Origin: Porphyra umbilicalis
Taxonomy: Eukaryota > Rhodophyta > Bangiophyceae > Bangiales > Bangiaceae
NCBI GenBank assembly: GCA_002049455.2
Contig: KV918981.1
Span: 62,001-126,000, forward strand
DNA length: 64,000 nt
Direction of reading: 5' to 3'
The notes under the pieces are model-generated. The model saw only the letters and a list, made by a program, of their open reading frames with translations. It did not search any database and was not told the DNA's origin. The position numbers and the translations under genes were made by a program. Numbering within the stretch: the first letter of the stretch is position 1; the number at the start of each line of letters is the position of its first letter. Below, one piece after another: positions 53,970 through 63,357 of the stretch.

Positions 53970-54356
53970 GTGTCTATTCCCCTGATCTTGAGGATCAATT
54001 TATCCTACTTACGCGAAAAAAAGGATTCTTTCTTCCTTGCCGTGCACGTTTTGGTGCCCTCAGGTGCCCTTGAACAGTCCGACGGGTACAGCCGTTCTCG
54101 CAAAAACCTCGCACGCCAACTGTCGCACTCCTCTTATAAATCGGCCCTCACGGGGTCGCAGAGGCCGATTTGTGAGAGTGGTGCAACAGTCGGCGTGCGA
54201 GGATTTTCAGAGAACGGCTGTAAGACGGGCACGCTGCGTTCGCCTGTGTCGAAAAAAAAACAGAACGGACGTCAGGAAGGTTCTTTTTTGAGGTGCCTCA
54301 TATGAGCATCAATTGATCCTCAGAGGATCAAATGATCCCCTCAGGGTAATAGACAC
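53970..54356. mobile_element. TA-flanked MITE that itself contains another MITE
   Basis: The ends GTGTCTATTCCCCTGATC and the complement of GGGTAATAGACAC are inverted repeats, with TA at 53968-53969 and 54357-54358. The inner arms include AGGATCAATTTATCC / TCAATTGATCCTC. The foldback 54089-54220 sits inside with its own TA pair, so this element is the older of the two. Confidence 0.75.
54089..54220. mobile_element. 132-bp foldback MITE, nested
   Basis: Almost the whole element is an inverted repeat. CAGCCGTTCTCGCAAAAACC on the left pairs with GGATTTTCAGAGAACGGCTG on the right, and the arms run to AATCGGCC / GGCCGATT with a 16-bp loop. TA flanks at 54087-54088 and 54221-54222. Confidence 0.85.
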
Positions 54357-54867
54357 TACTGTAGTCAAGACGCAGTGTCACGGCTCTTCTGGGCTGCGAC
54401 AGAAACGGCGACGTCCCATTGGCTTTTCGGTTTAAATGCATGCATCCATTGGTCAGTTCCAAAATCGTCAGCCTGTCCTCACATTGCGCGCCAAACCCGT
54501 CTCCTTTCTTCAGAATCGCAACGTGGAGCAGGTCAACCGCACCAGTGGGGCCTCGAGGGGGGGGGGGGGTTCCTTGCAGGGACCTGTACATCGGAGAATC
54601 GGCACCGATCCGCCCCTTTTTCCACGGAGAGGAGCTCATGAAGGACGAGTGCTGGCTTTTTGAGGGGAGCGAATGACGGACGAGGACTGGCTCGCTCACT
54701 GCCCTAGCCACCAAACCACAGGACCTCAGCCAGTCTGGCTGCTCGACATCCTCCCCACTGCAACTACCATGAACACACAGAGCAAAACAAAGGCACTTGG
54801 TCACCGGGAGTGCTCTCGCAGACGACCCTCGTACGTGGCGACGGTCTGAGCCGCCACAGCAAGCACC

Positions 54868-55254
54868 TTATCTGCCCACGTAGCCCGCTCGCTCGCGGCT
54901 TTCTCCCGCGTCTCGTCGCGGACGGGCACCACCGGCTTGTTTGCACGTAACCGCTTGTCCCCCGCCTTTGTCGCCAAGTGCGCCCCCTCCTTGGCGGATG
55001 ACCGACCGCTTGTGGGCAGACCGCCCGATCATGGCCGGTCTTGCATCGCCAGCTAGCGCCATGGGGCGCACGAAGGAAGCGGCAGACGCTAGGTCCGACT
55101 CGCCCGGATACAGCCGTGCCGTCTGCGTGTACCGGCCGTGCCATGCCTCCAAGCCCTGCTCCCCATACAAGCCAATGCTGCCAAACTCATCTAATAAATC
55201 TGGGGCGTGCGCTAGCAAGAGGTACTGTACAGCTTTGGAGACACATTGAGCCAC
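54868..55254 (-). CDS. ORF with a transposon-like EQGLEAWHGRY motif
   Basis: The minus frame reads VFVAQCVSKAVQYLLLAHAP, DLLDEFGSIGLYGEQGLEAW and HGRYTQTARLYPGE, then a Gly/Arg/Lys-rich tail. An Ala/Leu helix followed by FGSxGxYxEQGxEAxH is reminiscent of the C-terminal region of some animal and algal transposon-derived proteins with an S/YxEQxxEAxH motif. The exact family was not recognised. There is no clear ATG: the frame opens after a TGA near 55310. It is probably a fragment. Confidence 0.35.
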   Translation of the reverse strand: MAQCVSKAVQYLLLAHAPDLLDEFGSIGLYGEQGLEAWHGRYTQTARLYPGESDLASAASFVRPMALAGDARPAMIGRSAHKRSVIRQGGGALGDKGGGQAVTCKQAGGARPRRDAGESRERAGYVGR

Positions 55255-55499
55255 GAAAACGAGCCCTTCAGGCCCGACACAAATGCCGCCGCGTCAGACC
55301 GGAACGCGGCAGCATGCATCGTCGAAACCCAGCTGTTTCCAAACCCCGTCAGAGAGGCTAGTGTGGCAGGGTCGCATTTGGGTCGCGACCTAAATGGATT
55401 TTGACCACTCAGATTTCTGCACGTTGCATCACCATTTTCAGCGAGTCACCGTCAGTCTCAGACTCAGAAGAGCCGGCTTGACTATAGGCGTGCCCCGTA

Positions 55500-55558
55500 G
55501 AGGCCGATTTGGAACTCTTTTGCAACAGTTGAAGTGCGGGATTTTCAGAAAACGGCTG
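55500..55558 (-). repeat. Inverted single arm of the CAGCCGTTCTC family
   Basis: On the minus strand it starts CAGCCGTTTTCTGAAAATCC and ends AAATCGGCCTC. It is the opposite orientation of 53624-53683 and 53893-53953, so with one of them it could bound a larger element of 1.7-1.9 kb. Confidence 0.6.
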
Positions 55559-56124
55559 TCTTTAACCTCGGCTGGACTCAAGATGCTCTTGTCACTCTGC
55601 TCTCTCTGTTGTGATGTGAAAATGATTTTTATATTTCGCGCGTCCAGTGTGTTTTCGCAAACGCGCTTTCAACTAATTGAAAGCAAGTGGTGACACAGGG
55701 GGACTATCTATCCCACTGTGCTCACTCCACCGCACGCTCTCGGCCACGCGCGCCGCGCCACGCGCCGCCGCCACTCTGCCGCCACCCGGCTGGGGAGACC
55801 CCGGCGTCGCGCTGTCAACGGGTCCGCCGCCCGCCGCCCGCCGCCATGCCGCCGCCGCCCCCGCTGCGGGTGCAACCCGCACCGCCAAGGCGCGCGCCCC
55901 CGCCGTTGCGGTGCGGGGCGTCGCCCCCCCCCGTGCTTCCGTCCACGCCGCGGCCGCGCCCTGCCCGCCACGGCGCGGCGCCCGCCGCATCATCCGGGAG
56001 ACGCGCGGCCCTCCACGCGCCTCCTCCTCCCTCCCCCCCCGCGCCGCCGCCACGCCCCTCTCCCGCCCTCACCCGCCCCCCCCTCCCCCCCCCCCCCGTG
56101 CGCCCGCCCCCCCGGCGGGCTCTC
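55559..56124. other. Upstream region of the RNase H1 gene
   Basis: Composition changes sharply near 55690 from ordinary to about 75-80 percent GC. No promoter motif was recognised. Open frames run through it on the plus strand, so the start chosen for the RNase H1 gene is not certain. Confidence 0.4.
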
Positions 56125-56778
56125 ATGTTGCCGGCGCGTCTCGGCGGCCACCCCCCCGCGCCACTCGTCGCCTTCCTATCGGCGGCCGCCTCGGGGGTGC
56201 TGCGACGCCTCCGCGCGTCGCGGGTGGCCAGCGCCCCCCCGGCCGCGGCGCCGGCCGCGGCGCCGGTGCGGCGACCGCCGCCGCGGCCGGCGGTCATGAC
56301 GCCCGGCCAGCGGCCCGCCCGCGGGCACGGGCGGCACGGCGGGTATTATGGCCTGCCGGCCGACTTGGCGCAGGGGGGGGCGGGGGGGGGGCGCCCACCC
56401 ACCCGCACCCTGGCGGGGGCGGCGGCGGCAGCGGCGGCGGCGGCAGCGGGCACTACCACCACCACCACCTCCACCACCACCCGAGTCACGCCCTCCCCGT
56501 CGGCGGGGCGGCGCCCCCTCCGCTCGCGCTACCACCCCGCAGCGGGCGCTCCGCGGCGCGCCCGTCGGCGGGCTTGTCCGCGTCGGGGGGGGGCGTCGCC
56601 AAGCCCGCCGGCAAGACCAAATACTACGCCGTCGCCCGCGGTCGCGGCGGGCCCGCCGTGTATGGCACGTGGGCAGAGTGCCAGGCGCAGGTGATGGGCG
56701 TGCCGGGCGCCAAGTTTAAGAGCTTCCGCTCCTACGCCGAAGCCGAGGTGTTTGCGGCGACCGGCGGGCCAGTGGGAC

Positions 56779-56816
<38 letters not shown>

Positions 56817-57756
56817 GGTGGGGGTGGCGGCGGCGGCGGCGGCGGTGCTGCCGCAGCACCTCCACCGCCGGCACTGCTCGCGGGGCTGCCGGGCCTCGGC
56901 GGCGGCGGCGCGGGGGGCGTCGGCGTGACCGTTGCCCGCGGCAGTCGGCGCTACACGTCTGCCCTGTCGTCCTCGTCGGGGGGCTCGGCGGCGCACGCGC
57001 CACCACCGCCACCGCCGGTGGGCCCGCGGCAGATGGAGTCCATGACCGAGGCGGACGTGGCGGCGGCGGCGGCGGCGGCGACGCGGGGCCTCGAAGCGGA
57101 CCGGGGAAAGGTCGTCATCTTTACCGACGGCGCGTGTCAAAACAATGGCTACGAGGGCGCCGCCGCCGGCGTCGGCGTGTGGTTTGGGGAGGGGGACCCG
57201 CGCAACGTCTCCGAGTCGCTCAAGGGGCCAATACAGACCAACCAGCGCGCCGAGATGACGGGCGTGATCCGCGCGTTGGAGGTGGTGCTCCAGGGGGGGG
57301 CCGACGTTGGCGCGGTGGTGGGGGGGGACGACGCCCTCCCTGGGGGGGGGGGTACGCCGCCGCGCACGGCGGGTATGGGGGGGGGGGGGCGGCCACGGCG
57401 GGCCGTCGGGCGGCGGCGGCGGCGGCGGCGGTGGCGGCGGCCTCGGGCACTTGTGGGGGCACGCCGCCGGGCTACACGTCCCCCCCCCCCCGCGACCGGT
57501 CGTCATCAAGACCGACTCCTCCTACACGTGCAAGGGCCTCAACGCGTGGGTGGCGGGCTGGAAAACCAAGGGCTGGAAAACCTCGGCCGGCAAGGAGGTC
57601 AAAAACCGGGACCTGTGGGAGCGCCTCGACTGGCTCATGGCGGAGGTGCGGCTCCGCGGGCGGTCGGTGGAGGTGGAGTGGGTCAAGGGCCACGCGGGGC
57701 TGGCGGGCAACGAGGGCGCCGACCGCCTGGCCGTCGCGGGGGTCACCAAGCCATAG
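56125..57756 (+). CDS. Ribonuclease H1 with viroplasmin-type N-terminal domain; frame shifts at G runs
   Basis: It cleaves the RNA strand of RNA-DNA hybrids. The hybrid-binding (Cauli_VI/HBD) domain reads KTKYYAVARGRGGPAVYGTW, AECQAQVMGVPGAKFKSF and RSYAEAEVF (about 56608-56757). After a poly-Gly linker comes the catalytic domain: VVIFTDGACQNNGYEGA, NQRAEMTGVIRALEVVL, VVIKTDSSYTCKGLNAW and EVEWVKGHAGLAGNEGADRL. The D-E-D-D catalytic residues and the active-site His are all present. The stop is at 57754-57756. ATG 56125 gives MLPARLGGHPPAPLVAFLSA, an Arg/Ala-rich presequence that may target an organelle. The frame changes at G runs near 56380 and 57300-57480; a short poly-Gly insert there lies between the Glu and third-Asp segments. 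The order of domains matches eukaryotic RNase H1. Confidence 0.85.
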
Positions 57757-58379
57757 CAGCGTTGGGGGGGGCGGGGGGGGGGGGGGGGGGGGGGGGGACC
57801 GTGTGTAAAGCCGCCGCAGACGGGGGCGGCGTGGGGGGCCGCGCCGGTGACGAGCGCGGCCGGCGGGGTGGGGGTGTGCCTGCGCGCCCCCGCGCGGGGC
57901 GGGGAGGGGGGGGACGGGATGGCGTATCGCCACGGGCGCCGCGCGCCGGCGCGCCGGCGGCGGGTCTGTCGGCCGCGTGGGGGCGCCGCACGGGTGGGGA
58001 CGTCGGACGCTGCCGGCCCCGCCGCGGGCGCCGGTGGCATGGCAGACGCGGCGCGGCCGCGCTGCCGCCCCCGCGCGCCGCCGGCGGTCCGCTGGGCGGC
58101 TTTCCGTGCCGCCCGCGGCGCCCCCCACCGCCGCGCGCCGCGCCGGCAGCGCAGCGTGGCGGCTGGCGCCCGTTGCCTCGCATTGACTAAAGCAGCGCTC
58201 ACCCCGCGCCTCGACCGCGCGACCGTGCGTGCCCGCCCCGTGGCCACGGGGCGGGCGCTCGACCGCCCCCGGCCGGGGGCTTGGCGTCAAACAGCTGCGC
58301 GTGCGCTTGCGCGTGTCGGTTGTGGTTAGCGTGGAATCAGACCCCCCCCGCCCCCGTGCCCCCCCCCTACCCCCCGTGC
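57757..58379. other. GC-rich intergenic stretch between convergent genes
   Basis: It separates the 3' ends of the RNase H1 gene (plus) and the surface-protein gene (minus). It starts with G runs of up to 20 bases at 57764-57797. No gene was recognised and no AATAAA signal was seen. Confidence 0.45.
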
Positions 58380-60801
58380 TCACGTCCGCGACGTGCGCAC
58401 CAGGTACGCGACGGCGGCGACGACCACGCACACGGCCACCAAGGCGCCGGCGCCAATCGCCACGACCACTGGCAGGCCGAGCCCCCACAGCACGCCCCCA
58501 TCGTCGCCGCCGCTCGGCGCCGCCTCCCCCCCCGGTCGTTCCCCCTCGGCCGTCACGACGCCATCCTCCTCCCCCCCCCCACCCGCCACTGGCGACGGCA
58601 CCGCCACGGGCCCCGCCGTCCGCGCCGGCCGCGCCGCCGCCGCCGTCGGCGTCGGCGACGCCGTCGCCTCGACACACACCACCCCACACGCCGGCCGCAA
58701 CGGCGGCAGCGCGCCCGTCACCGCGTCGAGGGCGACCGCCCACGCGCGGGTGCCGCCGCGGGCCGCTTGGGCGGTGACCCCCCCGCGCCGGCCAAGCTCC
58801 CCCCCGACACGCCGACGAGGTAGGCGACGGTGCCGCCCGCCGACAGCGCGGCGCCCGCCACCGCCTCGGCGCAGTAGCGGGTGCCAAACGTCACCTCCCA
58901 GCGGGCGGCGGGGGCGCCCGCCCCAGACGACGCGGCGGCGCCGAGGGGCGGCCACAGCACGGCCGTCGCGTTGGCGGTGCCCGCCGCCGACGCGCGCACC
59001 GCGTCACAGGGGCGGGCGGTCGACGGCGGGGGGGCGCCGCCGCCGCGGGCGGCACCGGGGGCGGGCGTCCAGCGGGGCGGCGACGGGCCGCGCGCCGCGC
59101 CGCCGCCGCCGGCGCGCGTCGCGTCGGCCGCCGACGCAGCGGCGGCGGCGGCCGAGCCGTAGAGCATGGTGGGGAGGCGCGCCGACGGGGCGGCGCCGCC
59201 GCCAAACACCGCCGCCCGCCCCCGCCACGCCGCCCCCGACAGCGTCGCGCGGGACGATGCGGACAGCCCAAAGTCGTAGCGGACGGCGGTGAGGACGGGC
59301 CCGCCGACGGATGTGGTCACCGCCACCCCGAGCTGCAGCGTCGACGCCGACGAGGCCACGTCCAAAAACGCCGACGCGGCGGGCGACAGCTCCGCCGCCC
59401 CCGCCCGCGTCGCCGGGTCGGGAAAGGAGACGGTCAAGAGGCGGGTGGGGAGCGGGTCGCCCCCGCCCCCAACCCCGCCCCCCGCCGGCGCCGCCGCGTC
59501 CAGCGAGGCGAGCGTGTACGACACCCCCGAGTTGAGCGAGTAGTCGGCCGGTGGGAGCGCCGCGTTGGCCACCGCCACGTTGCGGGCAACGAGGTAGTAG
59601 GCGCGCGTCGACGGCGCGTAGGCGGCGGCGATGGGCTCCACCCCCGTCGCGGGCGAAAAGGGGGAAAAGCGGTACGTCAGCAGCCGGGGCGCCGACACGA
59701 GGCTCGACGTGCGGGCGGAAAAGAGGGCGACGGAGAAGCGCTGCGTCGCGCGGCCGCGCGAGCCCGCCGCGTCGGCCCCGCCGCCGGCCGTCACCGTCGC
59801 GGTCGTCCCGGCTGGCGGCGCTGCCGCCGCCGTCGCCGCCGCCGCCGCGTCGCCGCCACCCCCCACCGGCATCTCCACCTCCTCGTACGCAACTAGGATG
59901 GTGCCCTCGGCGGGCGCCACGGCCATGGCGCGCGCGGCGACGGTGTACCCCCCCCCCCCCCCAACCGCGTGGCCGTCGACGACACCAGCCGCCCCGCCGC
60001 TGAGAGCACGCCGATGAGCAACACGTTGGTGCCACCGCCGTCGCCCGGCACCGCCCGGCGGCCACTGCCCACGACCGCGTAGCGGCCGCCGCCGAGCACG
60101 CCCACGCCCAGCGGCACGTCGGCGCCGGCGCCGCCGAGGTGGGCGGTGAACACCCGCGCCAGCGGCGACGCGCCGACCGTCGAAAAGGCCGCCACGTACA
60201 CGTCCACGTCGCCGCCGGGGGAGCCCGCCGACCGGTGCGGCGGGGTGGTGGTGGTGGTGGTGCCGCCACCCGCCGCCCCGCTGCCCTCTGAAGGCGGCGG
60301 CGGCGGCGGCGGTACGGGCCCCGACGCGGCGCCTGTGAGCAGCAGCAAGTCCGCCTCGGCGTCGTACACCGAGCCAACGACCGACGTGTTGACCGCCGTC
60401 GGGAGGGCGGCGGACCCGAGCACCGCCCCCGTGTCGGCGGCGAGTTTGGTAACCGTCGCCGTCTCGACGCCCCCGCCCGTGGTGGCCGTGCCGACGACGA
60501 GCAGCGCGCCGTCGCGGGCCACGTGGCACCCGGCGACGGTCGTCGAGACGGTGCCGGCGGGCAGCGGGTGCTCCCACAGCCACGGCATCGTGGCGCCGCG
60601 AGCCGCCGCCGCGGCGGCAGCGGCGACACTGACGGCGACGGCGGCGGCGGCGAGCCACGACGGGGGGGACGAGCGCCATGGGCCGCGGCGGGGAGAGGGC
60701 GGCGGCGGCGGCCGCCGCCGCCGCCGCCGCCGCCGCCGCCTGCGGTCGGGGGTACCCCCGTCAGCGGCGGCAAAGACGGTTGCCGACGCGGCGGCGCCCA
60801 T
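58380..60801 (-). CDS. Predicted surface protein: N- and C-terminal TM helices around a beta-propeller-like ectodomain
   Basis: Start ATG at 60801. A basic Arg/Pro stretch precedes WLAAAAVAVSVAAAAAAAAR, a signal anchor. Then come beta-rich units: GCHVARDGALLVVGTA, SVYDAEADLLLLTGAAS, DVDVYVAAFSTVGASPLARV and FTAHLGGAGADVPLGVGVLG with GGRYAVVGSG. These resemble SBBP-type propeller blades (AFVAKLDxxGxxxWSTYLGGxGxDxxxxIAVDxxGxxYVTG). The middle part (60679-58718 frame) continues with ARNVAVANAALPPADYSLN and AVRYDFGLSASSRATLSG. The tail (58955-58380 frame) ends GLGLPVVVAIGAGALVAVCV and AYLVRTSRT, a TM helix and short cytosolic end. Two frame changes, near 59950 (C run) and 58780, lie at homopolymers. 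Function is not known; a cell-surface or wall-anchoring role is inferred. Confidence 0.55.
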
Positions 60802-61315
60802 CGTGTCGGCGCCGCTGGCCGTGCCGCACCCAGACGGCGACGGCGGCAGCGGGGCTGGCCCGGCGGTCCGCCCGCAAGCCCGTCACGCGCGCCGCGTGCC
60901 GCCGCTGCGGCGGCAGTGGCCGCGCCGCCCTCACCCGCCCCCACCACCGGCCCACGCCACAACCGCGACCGCCACCGGCGGCTGCCCGACGCCCCGCCGG
61001 CCGCACGGCCGCGCGTGGCGTGTGCCGCCGCCTCGGCCAAGGGCGCCCCCGCCGCCGCCGCCGCCGACGCAGGCTGCCGCGGCGGGCATGCGCCCGCGAC
61101 CGGCGGCGCCGTCGGCGGCGGCGGCAGCGGGGCGGCGGCGGCGCCCCGCCGCGCGCCGCCCCCGCGCACACAAGCGCGTGGGCGGGGGCGCGCGGCCGCC
61201 CGCCCGACCGCCCGCCGCGACTGCCACCGCCCGTGACGCACGTGCGGCGTGGCAGCACGGCCCGCCGACCGCGTGCATGAGCCGCAGCCGCCGACGCGGC
61301 GGCGGCCGCACCGGC

Positions 61316-61348
<33 letters not shown>

Positions 61349-61797
61349 ACCAACCATCGTGGCGCCGTCAGGGGCCGACGTGGGCGGCAAATGCAGGCAC
61401 ACGGTAGAGCCCCCGGCTCTGCCCCCCCCCCCCCCCCCCACGGCGGCGGCGCGGGGGCAGCGGCACGCGGCCGCACGCGCCGGCGCGGGCGCCGGCGCGG
61501 CGGGGCCCCAACCACCGCCCCGCGCGGCGACCGGGCGGCGCGGCGGGCGCGGCGGGGCCCCCACCCCCCGCGCCGACGGCGCGCGCGACGCGGGGCGGCC
61601 ACGGCGGCGGCGCCCCGAAAAAATGCGCGGGCGGCCACGCCACGCAGCCGCCGCCGCGGCAGCACCGCGGGCGGCGGCGCCGACGCGGGCGCGCCACCGC
61701 CAGCGCCGCGCGGCGGCGGCAAGTGCACGGGGGCGGCGCGGCGCGCGGCGTGGCGCGGCGCGGCGGGCGCGGCGGACCGTCCGCGCCGCGGTCGGGA
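60802..61797. other. GC-rich intergenic stretch
   Basis: It lies upstream of the surface-protein gene (minus). No gene was recognised; Arg/Ala/Pro-rich open frames on both strands reflect about 80 percent GC. Composition drops to ordinary exactly at the hairpin that follows. Confidence 0.4.
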
Positions 61798-61862
61798 ATG
61801 CCATGACACTCTCGAATCGCAACGTTCATCATGGACGTTGCGATTCGAGAGTGTCATGGCAT
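61798..61862. repeat. Perfect hairpin: 28-bp arms, 9-base loop
   Basis: Arm 61798-61825 (ATGCCATGACACTCTCGAAT and on) is the exact reverse complement of 61835-61862. The loop is TCATCATGG. Perfect pairing over 28 bp suggests recent origin or selection. It could be an RNA stem or a short palindromic insertion. Confidence 0.9.
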
Positions 61863-62019
61863 GATGCGGCAGTGGGCCGAGGTTGTACGCAGCGTTCGGA
61901 AATCGGTTGTCAAGCAACCGGTTGCAATCGGTCTATGATAGTTCAGCTACTGAAAACGCGTTCGCGGAAATACCCTGGACTTGTTTACAACGTGCGAAGC
62001 AGCCGCCGACGACCAGCTG

Positions 62020-62470
62020 CGCAGCGAGCCCAGAACCATCGTCAAAAGCACGTCTGTTTTTGCCTGTTTTGAGCCCGTGTTCCTGTTTCAAGAAACAGAA
62101 TTCCTGTGCAAAAAACAGATCGACCGACCCCCCTTGACAGGCTCTCAGAGGCCATCCCATGCGAGGTCCTTGCATATTTGTGTTGGCGAGAACAGGAATC
62201 GTTCCTCACTCCACACATTGCGCCTGCTAGCAGGGCCATAGATGCTTCTCCGTCTCTCTCTCTTTCTGGAAGGGTGAAGTGTATACGTCTTATGCTGTGT
62301 CTCTCTTTTTACGAGTGGAGATGCATCTATCCCGGCGAACAGATGATTTTGGCGCCCTTTCTGGAAAAAAGCAGCCCTGACAGAGCCCCAGGGCGGTTTG
62401 CAGATTATCTGTTCGTCCCAAAACACCCAAAAGCAGACGTGCTCTTGACGACGGTTTTGGGCCCGCTGCG
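62020..62470. repeat. Inverted repeat with about 52-bp arms
   Basis: The left arm 62020-62071 (GCAGCGAGCCCAGAACC ... AGCACGTCTG) pairs with the right arm 62418-62470 (CAGACGTGCTCTTGACGACG ... GCCCGCTGCG), with about 85 percent identity by eye. A small palindrome, CTGTTTCAAGAAACAG, lies just inside. No target duplication was settled. It may be a MITE. Confidence 0.65.
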
Positions 62471-63357
62471 CTGCAGCCCACGCGAACCACCCCCTCGCGC
62501 GGCCGCGCATCCTCGGCAAACAAGCCTCCGCCAACAAGCACCGCCGCCGCCGCCGCCCACGCCGCCGCCATCACCGCCGCGCCTCCCCCCCCCAGAGACA
62601 AGCAGACGACTATCCCCGCACCTCCAGACTTGCACACCACCTCCGGCCTGCCGTCGCACCCGTCCCGGTCGCCACGGCCGCGGCAGTTGGGCGCCGCCGC
62701 CGCTGCCGCAGGCCGGCCGCCGTTGAACTCCGCGCCGCCGTCGTCCCCCCGCCGGCGCGTCGGCGGCGGTGCGCACGCCCGCTAGCGGCGGCAGCGGCGA
62801 CGGTGGGGGCATGGACCACAGCCCGCCGCCGCCGCCGCCGCCGCCGCCGTCGCAGCCACCACCCGTCGCAGTCGCGGCGATGGCGGGCGCGACAGCGGCG
62901 GCAGCCGCGGCAGGGGGGGCGGCGGTGGCGCTGCCGGCGCCCGTCCCCGCTCCCAACGGCGGCGGAGCTCGTCCACCGTCAGACAGTGGCGGGGGGGAGG
63001 AGTGAGGGGGGCACCGCAACGGGCGGGGCCGCCGTCAACGCTGCCGCCGCGTCGGCGCGGGGGCGGCGGCGCCTCGGACCATGCCCTATCGCGCGCGAGG
63101 GGCGGTGCGGCCGCCGGCGGGGACACCCACACGCGCGCGCGGGGGGGTGGGTGGGGCTGGTCGCCTCGTCGGCGCGGCGGCCGACCGCGCGCCGGCTGTG
63201 TTGGTCGCGGGCGGTCGCACACCGACGCGCGCGCGGGGGGTGTGTCGGGCGTGTGCGGCCGCCGCGCGGTCGGCACGCCACCCCCCCCGTCTGTGGCGTC
63301 GCCCCCGCCGCCGCCGCCGCCGTGGTCGCCGCCGCCGCCGGCACGGCCGCACCGAGC
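62471..63357. other. GC-rich upstream region of the permease gene
   Basis: Open frames on both strands are Pro/Ala/Gly-rich with no domain. Composition rises sharply near 62480. The frame of the permease stays open upstream of its ATG, so an N-terminal extension cannot be ruled out. Confidence 0.4.

Noticed and set aside
59004..61241. 745-codon minus frame and 572-codon plus frame overlapping the surface-protein gene
   Set aside because: Arg/Gly/Pro-rich without hydrophobic pattern. The frame chosen keeps TM helices and blade motifs on the same strand.
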